From: Psychroserpens sp.
Lineage (GTDB): Bacteria > Bacteroidota > Bacteroidia > Flavobacteriales > Flavobacteriaceae
Direction of reading: 5' to 3'
Assembly (NCBI GenBank): GCA_017643165.1
Contig: JAEPNY010000004.1
Location: 175,745-239,744 of the forward strand
DNA: 64,000 nt
Shown here: positions 17,985 to 27,914 of the stretch, in pieces
Layout: every line of letters starts with the position of its first letter
How positions within the stretch are numbered: position 1 is the first letter of the stretch
Position numbers and translations under genes: made by a program
Notes under the pieces: generated by a model
The model's database searches: none
Told to the model about the DNA's origin: nothing
The model's input: only the letters and a program-made list of their open reading frames with translations

Positions 17985-18545
17985 ATGAAAAGCTTATATA
18001 AAATAGTAGTAGTATTAATGATATTCGCAACCGTAGTTGCTTGTCAGAAAAACGCGAGACCGAATTATCAATATATGCCTAACATGTATGAACCAGTAGG
18101 TTATGAGGCTTATCAAGAGTCTGATGCATTTCCTGGTGGCGTTGAGGCACAATTACCAGCTGAAGGCACAATCCCAAGAGGTGGACATATGCCATTCGAA
18201 TACGAAAACACAAATGATGGGTATGAATTGGCTAAAGCCGAATTAAAGAGTCCATTAGATTCAATGCAAATTGACACACCACGAGCTAAAGAACTTTATG
18301 ATGTGTATTGTGGGATTTGTCATGGTAACAAAGGAAAGGGTCAAGGAAAACTTGTTAAAAGAGAAAAAATCTTAGGTGTGCCAAGTTATGATGATGCTGG
18401 AAGAGCGATCACCGAAGGAAGTATATACCACGTAATTTACTACGGAAAAAACGCTATGGGTTCATATGCAAATCAATTGAACGAAGAAGAGCGTTGGCAG
18501 GTTACAGATTATGTACTTAAGTTAAAAGCAGACTTAGAAAAATAA
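17985..18545 (+). CDS. actE: Alternative complex III subunit ActE, monoheme cytochrome c lipoprotein
   Basis: The start is the ATG at 17985, not the TTG 9 nt earlier, because a lipoprotein signal peptide begins there and ends in T-V-V-A-C with the lipidated Cys at residue 20. The mature protein has 167 residues with a single class I cytochrome c site, CGICH (109-113), and a downstream M (near N-A-M-G-S-Y) that is the likely axial ligand. ActE accepts electrons from ActA and is one route to the oxidase. It lies 9 nt after actD and 26 nt before actF. Confidence 0.93.
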   Translation: MKSLYKIVVVLMIFATVVACQKNARPNYQYMPNMYEPVGYEAYQESDAFPGGVEAQLPAEGTIPRGGHMPFEYENTNDGYELAKAELKSPLDSMQIDTPRAKELYDVYCGICHGNKGKGQGKLVKREKILGVPSYDDAGRAITEGSIYHVIYYGKNAMGSYANQLNEEERWQVTDYVLKLKADLEK

Positions 18546-18571
18546 GAAAGATAAAGATTTAGAGTAGAGAT

Positions 18572-19936
18572 ATGTATACAATTTCAAATCGTTTAAAAAT
18601 GGCTTCTATCGCTTTAATGATCTTAGGATTATTAGGTGTTAGTTATGGCTTTTGGGATTCGCATCAATATAAAACCGAAGAAGATGTAAAGGTTTTATTA
18701 GCGAGTGAACATGGAGATCATCATGGTGATGCTCACGCTACCGAAGGACATGGTGAAGAGGCTGCTCATGACGAATCTGTTCATGGGGCGCATGCTGATG
18801 TTGATCATGCAGAAGCTGGGCACGAAAAGAGTCACGAAGAGCATGTATTACACCAAATTCATAATCGTCCTTGGTCTGCATTATACGTTGCCGCGTTTTT
18901 CTTCTTTATGATTGCATTAGGCGTATTAGCTTTTTACGCTATACAATTTGCTTCGCAAGCAGGATGGTCACCAGTTCTGTTCAGAGTTATGGAAGCAATT
19001 ACCGCTTATGTTTTGCCTGGAGCATTAATTGTTTTAGGAATTGCAGTTGCTTCTGGTACGATAGGTCATTACAATATCTTTGTTTGGATGGATCCAGAAG
19101 TTGTAGAGCATGACAAAATCATTCAAGGAAAATCTGGATTTTTGAATATGACTGGTTTCATCATAAGAGGTCTAATATTTATTGCTGGCTGGAGTTTATA
19201 TAGATACTTCGCTAGAAAATTCTCGATTGCACAAGATAATGCTGAGGATAATAAAAACTTCAAGAAATCATTTAGAATAGCAGCTGGATTCCTAGTATTT
19301 TATATCTACACTGAATCTATGATGTCATGGGATTGGATAATGAGTGTAGATCCACACTGGTTCTCAACATTATTTGGTTGGTATGTTTTTGCATCTATGT
19401 TTGTGAGTGGAATAACTGTAATCGCATTAATGACGATTTACTTGAAATCAAGAGGTTATTTGGAGTTTGTTAATGATAGTCATTTGCACGATTTAGCAAA
19501 ATTCATGTTTGGTATTAGTATATTCTGGACGTATTTATGGTTCTCACAATTCATGCTAATTTGGTATTCAAACATTCCTGAAGAGGTGACTTATTTTGTT
19601 ACGAGATTTGAGGATTATCAAATACCGTTTTTAGGAATGGTTGTAATGAACTTTGTGTTCCCATTCTTAGTGTTAATGAATAGTGATTACAAACGTATTC
19701 CATGGTTTGTAGTAATGGCAGGTATTGTAATTTTATGTGGACACTATGTTGATGTATTCAATATGATTATGCCAGCTACTGTTGGTGATCGTTGGTCAAT
19801 TGGAATTCCAGAAATAGGTTCGATACTATTATTCGCAGGACTATTCTTATTTATAGTGTTTACGTCCTTAACGAAAGCGCCATTATTGGCAAAACGAAAT
19901 CCGTTCATTAAAGAAAGTGAACATTTCCATTATTAA
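18572..19936 (+). CDS. actF: Alternative complex III subunit ActF, NrfD-like membrane subunit
   Basis: ActF is the second NrfD-like integral membrane subunit, paralogous to ActC, with about ten helices. After the first helix (residues 10-30) comes a His/Asp/Glu/Ala-rich loop (about 43-95) holding some fourteen histidines, before the second helix at about 105. The conserved transmembrane core then follows, including the M-M-S-W-D-W-I-M-S segment in the middle. ActF is proposed to contribute to proton translocation. The gene ends 27 nt before coxB, linking the complex to its oxidase. The His-rich loop could bind metal ions but has no demonstrated role. Confidence 0.92.
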   Translation: MYTISNRLKMASIALMILGLLGVSYGFWDSHQYKTEEDVKVLLASEHGDHHGDAHATEGHGEEAAHDESVHGAHADVDHAEAGHEKSHEEHVLHQIHNRPWSALYVAAFFFFMIALGVLAFYAIQFASQAGWSPVLFRVMEAITAYVLPGALIVLGIAVASGTIGHYNIFVWMDPEVVEHDKIIQGKSGFLNMTGFIIRGLIFIAGWSLYRYFARKFSIAQDNAEDNKNFKKSFRIAAGFLVFYIYTESMMSWDWIMSVDPHWFSTLFGWYVFASMFVSGITVIALMTIYLKSRGYLEFVNDSHLHDLAKFMFGISIFWTYLWFSQFMLIWYSNIPEEVTYFVTRFEDYQIPFLGMVVMNFVFPFLVLMNSDYKRIPWFVVMAGIVILCGHYVDVFNMIMPATVGDRWSIGIPEIGSILLFAGLFLFIVFTSLTKAPLLAKRNPFIKESEHFHY

Positions 19937-19963
19937 TAAAATATTTAAAGAACAGAAAAGACA

Positions 19964-21025
19964 ATGACTGCTTTTTTAACAACTATAATAGTACTTTTTA
20001 TCGCCGTAGCAATTTGGCAAATGGTAAAGATCTTTGATTTAGCTCAATTAGGAGCATCAAACGATCAGGTTGCTACAGACAAAGACAATAAGTTAAATGG
20101 TTATTTGATGATTGGGTTCCTTATCTTCATTTACGCCATTACAATTGCTTGTTTCATCTATCTCGGAGATCAGCCGTTGGTTTCTAATTCCGCTTCAGAG
20201 CATGGTTTAGAGATTGATAGCTTGATGATCATTTCGATGGTGGTGATATTTATAGTACAAATATTTACTCAGTTTTTACTGCATTACTTCGCATTTAAAT
20301 ACCGAGGAGAAAAAGGGCGAAAGGCATTATTTTACGCTGATAATAATACACTTGAAGCTATTTGGACATTCATTCCAGTAATTGTTCTTGCAGGATTGAT
20401 TATCTACGGTTTATTTACATGGTCGAGTGTTATGAATATTGATGAATCAGAAGATCCAATCATTATCGAATTATATGCACAACAGTTTAACTGGAAAGCT
20501 AGATATGCAGGTGAGGATAATACGCTCGGAATGGCCAATGTTAGATTGATCGATATCGACCGCGCGAACATTCTTGGATTAGATGAATCTGATCCGAATG
20601 CTCAAGATGATGTTATTACTACAGAATTACATCTTCCAGTAAACAGACCAGTTCTATTTAAAATGCGCTCTCAAGATGTTTTACACTCGGCATACATGCC
20701 GCATTTCAGAGCTCAAATGAACTGTGTTCCTGGAATGATTACGCAGTTCGGATTCACGCCCACTATTACTACAGCAGAAATGCGTTTGAATCCTGATATT
20801 GTTGAAAAGGTTGCAAATATTAACGCTATAAGAGCTGATAAAAAAGAAGAAATCGAGGCAAGAGGACAAGAATTGTTGTACGAATTCGATTATTTATTAC
20901 TTTGTAATAAGATTTGTGGGAAATCTCATTACAATATGCAAATGAAGATTGTAGTTGAAACCGAAGAGGAATTCAACGCATGGATGAGTGAACAAAAGAA
21001 TTTTGAGAATTCTTTAATAAACTAA
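19964..21025 (+). CDS. coxB: Cytochrome c oxidase subunit II (CuA)
   Basis: This 353-residue subunit II has three N-terminal hydrophobic stretches (about 4-24, 42-65 and 84-112), a further helix (about 132-150), and a C-terminal cupredoxin domain. The dinuclear CuA ligands are present: H241 and the group C314, C318, H322 and M325. The residue that is usually Glu between the cysteines is Lys here; since that ligand is a backbone carbonyl, copper binding should be kept. Subunit II receives electrons from the Act complex or a cytochrome c. It precedes coxA by 28 nt. Confidence 0.95.
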   Translation: MTAFLTTIIVLFIAVAIWQMVKIFDLAQLGASNDQVATDKDNKLNGYLMIGFLIFIYAITIACFIYLGDQPLVSNSASEHGLEIDSLMIISMVVIFIVQIFTQFLLHYFAFKYRGEKGRKALFYADNNTLEAIWTFIPVIVLAGLIIYGLFTWSSVMNIDESEDPIIIELYAQQFNWKARYAGEDNTLGMANVRLIDIDRANILGLDESDPNAQDDVITTELHLPVNRPVLFKMRSQDVLHSAYMPHFRAQMNCVPGMITQFGFTPTITTAEMRLNPDIVEKVANINAIRADKKEEIEARGQELLYEFDYLLLCNKICGKSHYNMQMKIVVETEEEFNAWMSEQKNFENSLIN

Positions 21026-21053
21026 AAAAAGATTGTAAAAAAGAAAATAGATT

Positions 21054-22850
21054 ATGTCAGAACACGCAGAAACTCACACACACGACGATCACGGACATCA
21101 TCACCACAAAGAGACATTTGTGACTAAGTATATCTTTAGTCAGGATCATAAAATGATTGCCAAACAGTATTTAATTACTGGTGTAATTGTAATGGGAATC
21201 ATAGGTATCTTAATGTCTTTGATGATTCGTATGCAATTGGCATGGCCTGAAAAACCGAATGTTCTTTTTGAGTTTTTCTTAGGTAAATGGGCTCCAGGAG
21301 GAGTAATGGATGCCGATATATATCTGGCGTTGGTAACAATCCATGGTACCTTAATGGTATTCTTTGTACTAACAGCTGGATTGAGTGGTACCTTTAGTAA
21401 CCTTCTTATTCCATTACAAATTGGTGCGAGAGATATGGCCTCTGGATTCTTAAATATGATTTCATACTGGTTGTTCTTTTTGTCTTGTATATTTATGATC
21501 GTGTCGTTCTTTGTTGAAGCTGGACCAGCGGCCGCAGGATGGACAATCTATCCACCGCTTAGTGCTTTGCCACAAGCGCAAGGTGGTTCAGGAGCAGGTA
21601 TGACTTTATGGCTAGTGTCAATGGCTATATTCATTGCCTCTTCATTACTTGGATCTTTGAATTACATCGTTACGGTAATTAATTTACGTACTAAAGGGAT
21701 GTCAATGACAAGATTACCATTAACGATCTGGGCATTTTTTGTAACAGCAATTATCGGTGTGATTTCATTCCCAGTATTATTGTCTGCTGCATTATTGTTA
21801 ATCATGGATAGAAGTTTCGGAACGTCATTCTTCTTATCAGATATATTTATTCAAGGAGAGGTGTTACATTATCAAGGAGGATCTCCTGTGTTATTCGAAC
21901 ACTTATTCTGGTTCTTAGGACACCCTGAAGTATATATTGTATTATTACCAGCATTAGGAATTACATCTGAAATTATCGCCACGAATTCTAGAAAACCAAT
22001 CTTTGGATATCGTGCGATGGTAATGTCAATCTTAGCGATTGCATTCTTATCGACGATTGTATGGGGTCACCATATGTTTATATCAGGAATGAATCCATTC
22101 TTAGGTTCGGTATTTACATTTACAACCTTATTAATTGCGATTCCGTCTGCAGTTAAGGCCTTTAACTATATAACCACCCTCTGGAAAGGAAATCTCCAAA
22201 TGAATCCTGCGATGCTATTCTCAATTGGTTTAGTATCGACATTTATCACAGGTGGATTAACAGGAATTATTTTAGGAGATAGTGCGCTTGATATTAATGT
22301 GCATGATACATATTTCGTTGTTGCACACTTCCACTTAGTAATGGGTATTTCAGCATTATACGGAGTATTCGCCGGAATTTATCATTGGTTCCCTAGAATG
22401 TTTGGTCGCATGATGAATAAGAATTTAGGGTATTTACATTTCTGGATAACAGCCATCAGTGCGTATGGTGTATTCTTCCCAATGCACTTTATTGGAATGG
22501 CTGGATTACCAAGACGTTATTATACAAATTCAAACTTTCCATTATTTGATGATACCACGAACGCTCAGGTAGTAATTACTGTATTCGCCCTAATTGGAGG
22601 TACTGTTCAATTGGTGTTCTTATATAACTTCATCAGAAGTATATTTTATGGAAAGAAAGCGCCAATGAATCCATGGAAGTCAAATACCTTGGAATGGACT
22701 GCTCCAGTAGAACATATGCATGGTAACTGGCCAGGAGAAATTCCTCACGTACACCGTTGGGCATACGATTATAGTAAGCCAGGTCATGAGGATGATTATG
22801 TGCCTCAAAACGTACCGCTTTATGATGGTGAAGAAGAACTTCAGCATTAG
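21054..22850 (+). CDS. coxA: Cytochrome c oxidase subunit I
   Basis: This is the 598-residue catalytic subunit of a heme-copper oxidase, with about 12 helices. The CuB histidine cross-linked to tyrosine is in GHPEVY (H290, Y294); the Glu of this motif is the D-channel residue typical of A-type enzymes. The pair GHH (in V-W-G-H-H-M-F) supplies the other CuB ligands, and H-F-H in V-A-H-F-H-L-V-M holds the heme ligands. The N terminus is very His-rich, with a cluster of H and D within the first 22 residues. A strong terminator closes the operon. Subunits III and IV are encoded 23 kb further on. Confidence 0.96.
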   Translation: MSEHAETHTHDDHGHHHHKETFVTKYIFSQDHKMIAKQYLITGVIVMGIIGILMSLMIRMQLAWPEKPNVLFEFFLGKWAPGGVMDADIYLALVTIHGTLMVFFVLTAGLSGTFSNLLIPLQIGARDMASGFLNMISYWLFFLSCIFMIVSFFVEAGPAAAGWTIYPPLSALPQAQGGSGAGMTLWLVSMAIFIASSLLGSLNYIVTVINLRTKGMSMTRLPLTIWAFFVTAIIGVISFPVLLSAALLLIMDRSFGTSFFLSDIFIQGEVLHYQGGSPVLFEHLFWFLGHPEVYIVLLPALGITSEIIATNSRKPIFGYRAMVMSILAIAFLSTIVWGHHMFISGMNPFLGSVFTFTTLLIAIPSAVKAFNYITTLWKGNLQMNPAMLFSIGLVSTFITGGLTGIILGDSALDINVHDTYFVVAHFHLVMGISALYGVFAGIYHWFPRMFGRMMNKNLGYLHFWITAISAYGVFFPMHFIGMAGLPRRYYTNSNFPLFDDTTNAQVVITVFALIGGTVQLVFLYNFIRSIFYGKKAPMNPWKSNTLEWTAPVEHMHGNWPGEIPHVHRWAYDYSKPGHEDDYVPQNVPLYDGEEELQH

Positions 22851-22871
22851 CAAACAAGATAAAAATATAGC

Positions 22872-22904
22872 AAAGCCTTTCGACAATATCGAGAGGCTTT
22901 TTGT
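22872..22904 (+). terminator. Terminator of the act-cox operon
   Basis: Two 12-nt arms (22872-22883 and 22889-22900) pair along their whole length with one G-T wobble and a five-base loop, followed by T residues. The T tract runs directly into the -7 box of ruvB. Confidence 0.88.
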
Positions 22905-22905
22905 T

Positions 22906-22913
22906 TATATTTG
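22906..22913 (+). promoter_or_regulatory. -7 box of the ruvB promoter
   Basis: TATATTTG matches TAnnTTTG; no good -33 box is seen since the terminator occupies that place. Transcription should begin at about 22920, right at the ruvB ATG, so the mRNA would be almost leaderless. Confidence 0.6.
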
Positions 22914-22919
22914 TATAGC

Positions 22920-23942
22920 ATGAATGAGAATTTAGATCCAACTAACGATAATTTTTCACCAGAAGAACTTGATGTCGAAAAGCGGCTAAGACCATTGTCC
23001 TTTGAGGATTTTACAGGACAAGATCAGGTATTGGAAAATCTTAAGGTATTTGTGCAGGCAGCAAATGGAAGAGATGAAGCTTTAGACCATACCTTGTTTC
23101 ATGGCCCTCCTGGATTAGGGAAAACAACACTCGCTCATATTCTTGCCAATGAATTAAATGTAGGCATAAAAGTAACCTCTGGTCCTGTTTTAGATAAACC
23201 AGGTGATCTGGCTGGATTGCTAACTAACTTAGAAGATCGTGATGTGTTGTTTATTGATGAGATTCATCGCTTGAGTCCGATAGTTGAAGAGTACTTGTAT
23301 TCAGCTATGGAAGACTATAAGATCGATATCATGATCGAGTCAGGACCAAATGCTAGAACAGTTCAAATTAATCTTAATCCTTTTACTTTAGTAGGAGCAA
23401 CAACACGATCTGGTTTATTGACATCTCCAATGCGTGCGCGCTTCGGAATACAAAGTCGACTTCAATATTATAATACAGAATTACTTACCACTATAGTGCA
23501 ACGTAGTGCATCGATACTTAATGTGCCAATTACAATGGAGGCAGCAGTAGAAATCGCAGGCCGAAGTCGAGGTACACCGCGAATAGCAAATGCATTATTG
23601 AGACGTGTTCGTGACTTTGCTCAAATAAAAGGCGATGGCAATATTGAGATAAAGATTGCGAAGTATGCTTTAGAAGCGCTAAACGTTGATGCACATGGAT
23701 TAGATGAAATGGATAATAAAATTCTTCAAACCATAATCGACAAATTTAAAGGAGGCCCTGTAGGAATTACAACACTGGCTACGGCAGTAAGTGAAAGTGC
23801 AGAGACTATTGAAGAAGTCTATGAGCCCTTCTTAATTCAGCAAGGATTTATTATGAGAACACCACGCGGTCGTGAAGTGACGGAACTAGCTTATAAACAC
23901 CTCGGAAAAATTAAAGGACCAATTCAGGGTGGATTGTTTTAA
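22920..23942 (+). CDS. ruvB: Holliday junction branch migration ATPase RuvB
   Basis: From the ATG at 22920 the protein has 340 residues, the family length. It has the RuvB hallmarks: [11 protein letters not shown] at the N terminus, Walker [10 protein letters not shown], Walker B VLFIDEIH, sensor G-A-T-T-R-S-G and the C-terminal winged-helix domain with G-P-V-G-I-T-T-L-A and R-T-P-R-G-R. RuvB hexamers drive branch migration with RuvA, which is encoded about 6.3 kb downstream at 30275. An in-frame TTG at 22911 is excluded because it lies inside the promoter box. Confidence 0.97.
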   Translation: MNENLDPTNDNFSPEELDVEKRLRPLSFEDFTGQDQVLENLKVFVQAANGRDEALDHTLFHGPPGLGKTTLAHILANELNVGIKVTSGPVLDKPGDLAGLLTNLEDRDVLFIDEIHRLSPIVEEYLYSAMEDYKIDIMIESGPNARTVQINLNPFTLVGATTRSGLLTSPMRARFGIQSRLQYYNTELLTTIVQRSASILNVPITMEAAVEIAGRSRGTPRIANALLRRVRDFAQIKGDGNIEIKIAKYALEALNVDAHGLDEMDNKILQTIIDKFKGGPVGITTLATAVSESAETIEEVYEPFLIQQGFIMRTPRGREVTELAYKHLGKIKGPIQGGLF

Positions 23943-23979
23943 TTTTTATTTTTAACGTCTTAAATCTGGATTCTCGATA

Positions 23980-25311
23980 GTGAGTAAATCAAGACACATA
24001 CCTACAGTTCCATTACGCAGATTTCTAAAGCACTCCTTAGAGATTTTAAAGAATCCGTTACCATTTCATCATCAGAATTTCGTTGAGAATGGCGATATCT
24101 TTCGGCTTAAAATTGGGTTTAAAAATTCGGTGTATTTCTGTCGTGATGCTGGATTTCTTGAACACGTTCTTGTAAAGAACCAAAAGAATTATAAGAAGTC
24201 CAAGATCCAAACGGAAGACCTTGTAAAGTATGTCGGAACTGGATTGCTAACTGCCGAAGGCGAATTGTGGAAACGTCAGCGAAAATTGATACAACCGGGT
24301 TTCCATAAAAAACAGCTTCAATATCTTTTACAATCAATTCAAAGTGCCATATTAACGGAATATGAGCGTATACATCCTGATCAGAGTATTGATATGTTTC
24401 CAATTCTTAATGATCTTGCCTTTCAAACAGTCGTTAAATCCTTGTTTTCAAGCGCAGCAGATAATGAGACAATAAGCCGACTTCAATATATAACAGAGGC
24501 AGCACAGCGCATGTTGGTTAGAGAGTTGCGTCAACCCTATCTCATATGGTGGTTTAAAATTACTGGGACGATCCAAAAATATATCGATCTTACTGAAGAG
24601 GCTAGAGATTTATTAAAAGGTATTGTAAAAGAAAGACGCGAATCGGATAAGAAAGAGAACGATCTTCTGGATATGTTATTGGATGCAAGATACGAGGATG
24701 GTACGGCGATGGAAGAAGAGCAGTTGATTGATGAGATTCTAATTTTATTTACAGCTGGTCACGAGACGACCTCTAACGCGCTTACCTTTACTTGTCAGCT
24801 TTTAGCCCTAAATCCCGAATGGCAGGATCGCATTTTTGAGGAGGCAAAACAATTAGAATCGTCTGGTGCAGATCTAATGACCATAGCAACTCAATCTAAA
24901 ATTTGTCAGCAGGTCATTGAAGAATCCATGCGATTGTTTCCGCCTGCCTATTTCATTGATCGAGTTAATAAAGAAGAAGATACTTTTGATGACCTAACTT
25001 TTGAACCAGAATCGAATCTTTTGTTTTCGGTATATGAAATTCATCGCCATCCAGAATTATGGGACCATCCTGAAGCGTTTCGACCTGAACGATTCAATGA
25101 AGGTGGTCGAAAATTTTCTTCGCAATATTTTCCTTTTGGCGCAGGTCCAAGAAAATGTATCGGAAATAATTTTGCAATGTTTGAAATGGTAATTGCAATT
25201 TCAGAATTAATGAAACAATTCAGAATTGAACCTAACTTTAAGTCTATAGAAATCACGCCATTAATAACGTTAAAGCCAAAAAACGCCAATTTAATATTCA
25301 TAAAACGCTGA
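23980..25311 (+). CDS. Cytochrome P450
   Basis: This 443-residue soluble P450 has all the key motifs: the I-helix oxygen-activation motif A-G-H-E-T-T (about 263-268), ExxR as E315-S-M-R318, a proline-rich P-E-x-F-x-P-E-R-F block, and the heme-binding loop FPFGAGPRKCIG with the ligand C393. There is no signal peptide and no fused reductase. The start is a GTG at 23980; no closer ATG exists. It follows ruvB by 37 nt and may be cotranscribed with it. No ferredoxin or ferredoxin reductase is encoded nearby, so the electron donor must come from elsewhere. Marine flavobacteria often carry such P450s; the substrate is unknown (fatty acid, carotenoid and methoxy-sugar are all possible). Confidence 0.93.
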   Translation: MSKSRHIPTVPLRRFLKHSLEILKNPLPFHHQNFVENGDIFRLKIGFKNSVYFCRDAGFLEHVLVKNQKNYKKSKIQTEDLVKYVGTGLLTAEGELWKRQRKLIQPGFHKKQLQYLLQSIQSAILTEYERIHPDQSIDMFPILNDLAFQTVVKSLFSSAADNETISRLQYITEAAQRMLVRELRQPYLIWWFKITGTIQKYIDLTEEARDLLKGIVKERRESDKKENDLLDMLLDARYEDGTAMEEEQLIDEILILFTAGHETTSNALTFTCQLLALNPEWQDRIFEEAKQLESSGADLMTIATQSKICQQVIEESMRLFPPAYFIDRVNKEEDTFDDLTFEPESNLLFSVYEIHRHPELWDHPEAFRPERFNEGGRKFSSQYFPFGAGPRKCIGNNFAMFEMVIAISELMKQFRIEPNFKSIEITPLITLKPKNANLIFIKR

Positions 25312-25484
25312 TTATTAAACAGTAATGCTTTAAGAAGGTAAAACACTTCTTCTCGTACAACCGAATTTTTGACTGATCATGGATTCGAAATAATACTTAA
25401 CTATAAAAAGAGACGTTTATCTATTTTTTTAGTGGGACATCTGATTAAGTTTTAGATTTCGTTAATATCTAAACCAAATCAAAA

Positions 25485-26825
25485 ATGAAACTTCTAAAAT
25501 TCTACCAGTTCGTATTATGTCTTGGACTGTGCTCTGCTATGTCGTGTGCATCTGATGATAATTATGTCGATGTAACCCCTCAAAGTGAACTTGAATTGCG
25601 GCTAATTGAACTTTATGGCTCAAAGGATGCCATGCTTTTGCCGCTTTCAACAGATTTTGATGCCATTCCAAGCGATATCAATAACCCAATAACTGAAGCA
25701 AAGGTCGCTTTGGGAAAATTGTTATTTCACGAAACAGGTCTAGCAAAGAATCCTAATATGGATGAAAGTATGAATACCTATTCATGTGCAAGTTGTCACC
25801 ACTCTAAAGCAGGTTTTCAAAGTGGCGTTAAGCAAGGTATAGGTGAAGGCGGAATAGGATTTGGTGTGGCTGGTGAAGGACGCCATAAAAATCCAATGTA
25901 TTTGGACAGTGATATGGATGTTCAACCCATACGCAGTCCAAGTGTTCTGAATGCGGCATATCAGGAAGTTATGTTGTGGAACGGTCAATTTGGTGCTACC
26001 GGAATCAATCAAGGTACAGAAGCAAACTGGACAATAGGAACGCCAAAGGAAACAAATAACCTTGGGTTTCAAGGTGTAGAAACACAAGCTATCGCTGGAT
26101 TGGACGTACATCGATTAATGATAGATGAAGCCTTTGTAAATGGAACGGACTATAAAGATATGTTCGATGCGGCTTTTCCAGATATTCCAGCAGAAGAACG
26201 CTATACTAAAATTACTGCTGGTTTAGCAATAGCAGCTTACGAAAGAACAGTTCTTCCAAACCAATCACCATTTCAACAGTGGATGCGTGGTGATGAGGCT
26301 GCGCTAAATGAATCTGAAATGAATGGTGCAATGCTCTTTTTTGATAAAGCGAATTGTTTCGCTTGTCATTCTGGTCCTGGACTGAATGGAATGGATTTTC
26401 ATGCCATTGGAATGAATGATTTAGCCGGTAATGACGTTGTAAATGATGTAGATGATGCAACTAAACGTGGACGTGGAGGTTTCACAGGAAATCCATTAGA
26501 TGATTATAAGTTTAAAACACCTCAGCTATACAATTTAACCGATGTTGGATTCTTTGGTCATGGCGGAAGTTTCACATCAGTAAGGGCGGTTATTGAATAC
26601 AAGAATAATGCAGTTAAGGAAAATACTGAGGTTTCAGAATCAGCATTATCACCATTATTTACATCTTTAAACCTTACCGAATCTGAAATTGATGATATCG
26701 TAGCCTTTTTAGAAACAGGATTATATGATAGCAACTTATCACGTTATGCGCCAGACGAACTACCATCAGGTAATTGCTTCCCAAATGCCGATGACGAATC
26801 TTCTGTTGACATGGGTTGTGACTAA
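25485..26825 (+). CDS. Di-heme cytochrome c peroxidase/MauG-family lipoprotein
   Basis: This 446-residue protein has a lipoprotein signal peptide ending in S-A-M-S-C with the lipidated Cys at 21. Two heme-binding sites are spaced as in bacterial di-heme peroxidases and MauG: CASCH (101-105) and CFACH (291-295). The region between holds the G-R-N/H-x-P segment and the S-P-S-V-L-N-A block. Members reduce hydrogen peroxide or oxidise protein or quinol substrates in the periplasm; the peroxidase reading is the default but MauG-like oxidation cannot be excluded. The C-terminal tail is Asp/Glu-rich with two cysteines. It appears monocistronic. Confidence 0.9.
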   Translation: MKLLKFYQFVLCLGLCSAMSCASDDNYVDVTPQSELELRLIELYGSKDAMLLPLSTDFDAIPSDINNPITEAKVALGKLLFHETGLAKNPNMDESMNTYSCASCHHSKAGFQSGVKQGIGEGGIGFGVAGEGRHKNPMYLDSDMDVQPIRSPSVLNAAYQEVMLWNGQFGATGINQGTEANWTIGTPKETNNLGFQGVETQAIAGLDVHRLMIDEAFVNGTDYKDMFDAAFPDIPAEERYTKITAGLAIAAYERTVLPNQSPFQQWMRGDEAALNESEMNGAMLFFDKANCFACHSGPGLNGMDFHAIGMNDLAGNDVVNDVDDATKRGRGGFTGNPLDDYKFKTPQLYNLTDVGFFGHGGSFTSVRAVIEYKNNAVKENTEVSESALSPLFTSLNLTESEIDDIVAFLETGLYDSNLSRYAPDELPSGNCFPNADDESSVDMGCD

Positions 26826-26881
26826 AGCATCATTGAGCATCTATCAATTTGCTATCTAATTACAATAGTTTAAATTTGAAG

Positions 26882-27805
26882 GTGAGCAAGTCAAAATATT
26901 CTGAATTAATAAAAGCCGAAGCCAAGCGCCTCGGCTTTCTGTCTTGTGGTATTAGTAAAGCCCAATTTCTGGAAGAAGAAGCACCACGCCTTGAAAAATG
27001 GTTAAATGCAAATGCTCATGGTGAGATGCGTTATATGGAAAACCATTTTGATAAACGACTCGACCCAACAAAACTGGTAGAAGGCTCTAAGAGTGTTGTG
27101 TCCTTATTGCTTAATTACTATCCTCAAAATATACAAAATACTGAAAGTTATAAATTGTCTAAATATGCTTATGGTGTTGATTATCATTTTGTAATTAAAG
27201 ACAAGCTCAAACAGCTCTTACATTTTATAAAGGAAGACATTGGTGATGTTCATGGGCGTGCATTTGTAGACTCGGCTCCAGTACTTGATAAGGCTTGGGC
27301 GGCTCGGGCTGGATTAGGTTGGATCGGTAAACATAGCAACCTTCTTACACAACAGGTCGGTTCATTTTATTTTATTGCCGAATTGATTATTGACTTGGAT
27401 TTAGAATACGATCACGCTACTACCGATCATTGTGGGACATGCACGGCTTGTATTGATGCATGTCCAACGGAAGCTATTACAGAACCCTATGTTGTAGATG
27501 GCAGCAAGTGTATTTCCTATTTTACGATTGAATTAAAAGAAAACATACCGTCAGCGTTTAAAGGACAATTTGATGATTGGATGTTTGGATGTGATGTATG
27601 CCAAGATGTTTGTCCTTGGAATCGATTCTCAAAACCTCATAACGAGCCGTTATTCAATCCACACCCAGAATTATTATCAATGTCTAGAAAAGACTGGGAT
27701 GAAATTACTAAAGATACCTTTAATATAGTGTTTAAGAATTCTGCTGTTAAGCGGACTAAATTTGAAGGATTAAAGCGGAATATAAGCTTCTTAAATGAGC
27801 GTTAG
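26882..27805 (+). CDS. queG: Epoxyqueuosine reductase QueG
   Basis: QueG reduces epoxyqueuosine to queuosine in tRNA, using cobalamin and two 4Fe-4S clusters. I take the GTG at 26882 as start, giving 307 residues; a TTG at 26849 would add 11 residues that look unlike coding sequence. The motif [15 protein letters not shown] with the catalytic Asp is present, then W-I-G-K-H. Cluster ligands are [12 protein letters not shown] (184-195) and [10 protein letters not shown] (237-246), with C-I-S-Y-F between. The C-terminal repeat region of longer QueG proteins is absent, which is normal in this phylum. Confidence 0.93.
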   Translation: MSKSKYSELIKAEAKRLGFLSCGISKAQFLEEEAPRLEKWLNANAHGEMRYMENHFDKRLDPTKLVEGSKSVVSLLLNYYPQNIQNTESYKLSKYAYGVDYHFVIKDKLKQLLHFIKEDIGDVHGRAFVDSAPVLDKAWAARAGLGWIGKHSNLLTQQVGSFYFIAELIIDLDLEYDHATTDHCGTCTACIDACPTEAITEPYVVDGSKCISYFTIELKENIPSAFKGQFDDWMFGCDVCQDVCPWNRFSKPHNEPLFNPHPELLSMSRKDWDEITKDTFNIVFKNSAVKRTKFEGLKRNISFLNER

Positions 27806-27886
27806 TTTCATTGTTATGAATAGTAGAATTTCATAGTCAAGATAAGATTTTGAAATTATTGCTTTAGCATACCCAATTGCATTACT

Positions 27887-27894
27887 TATCTTTG
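27887..27894 (+). promoter_or_regulatory. -7 box of the maeB promoter
   Basis: TATCTTTG matches the Bacteroidota -7 consensus, 20 nt upstream of the maeB ATG. A TTTA 20 nt further upstream could act as a weak -33 box. Confidence 0.65.
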
Positions 27895-27914
27895 CAACTT
27901 AATCCATTCAGATT

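Noticed and set aside
18705-19113. Two overlapping plus frames inside actF
   Set aside because: They are in other frames of the His-rich region and the first helices of ActF, without signals of their own.
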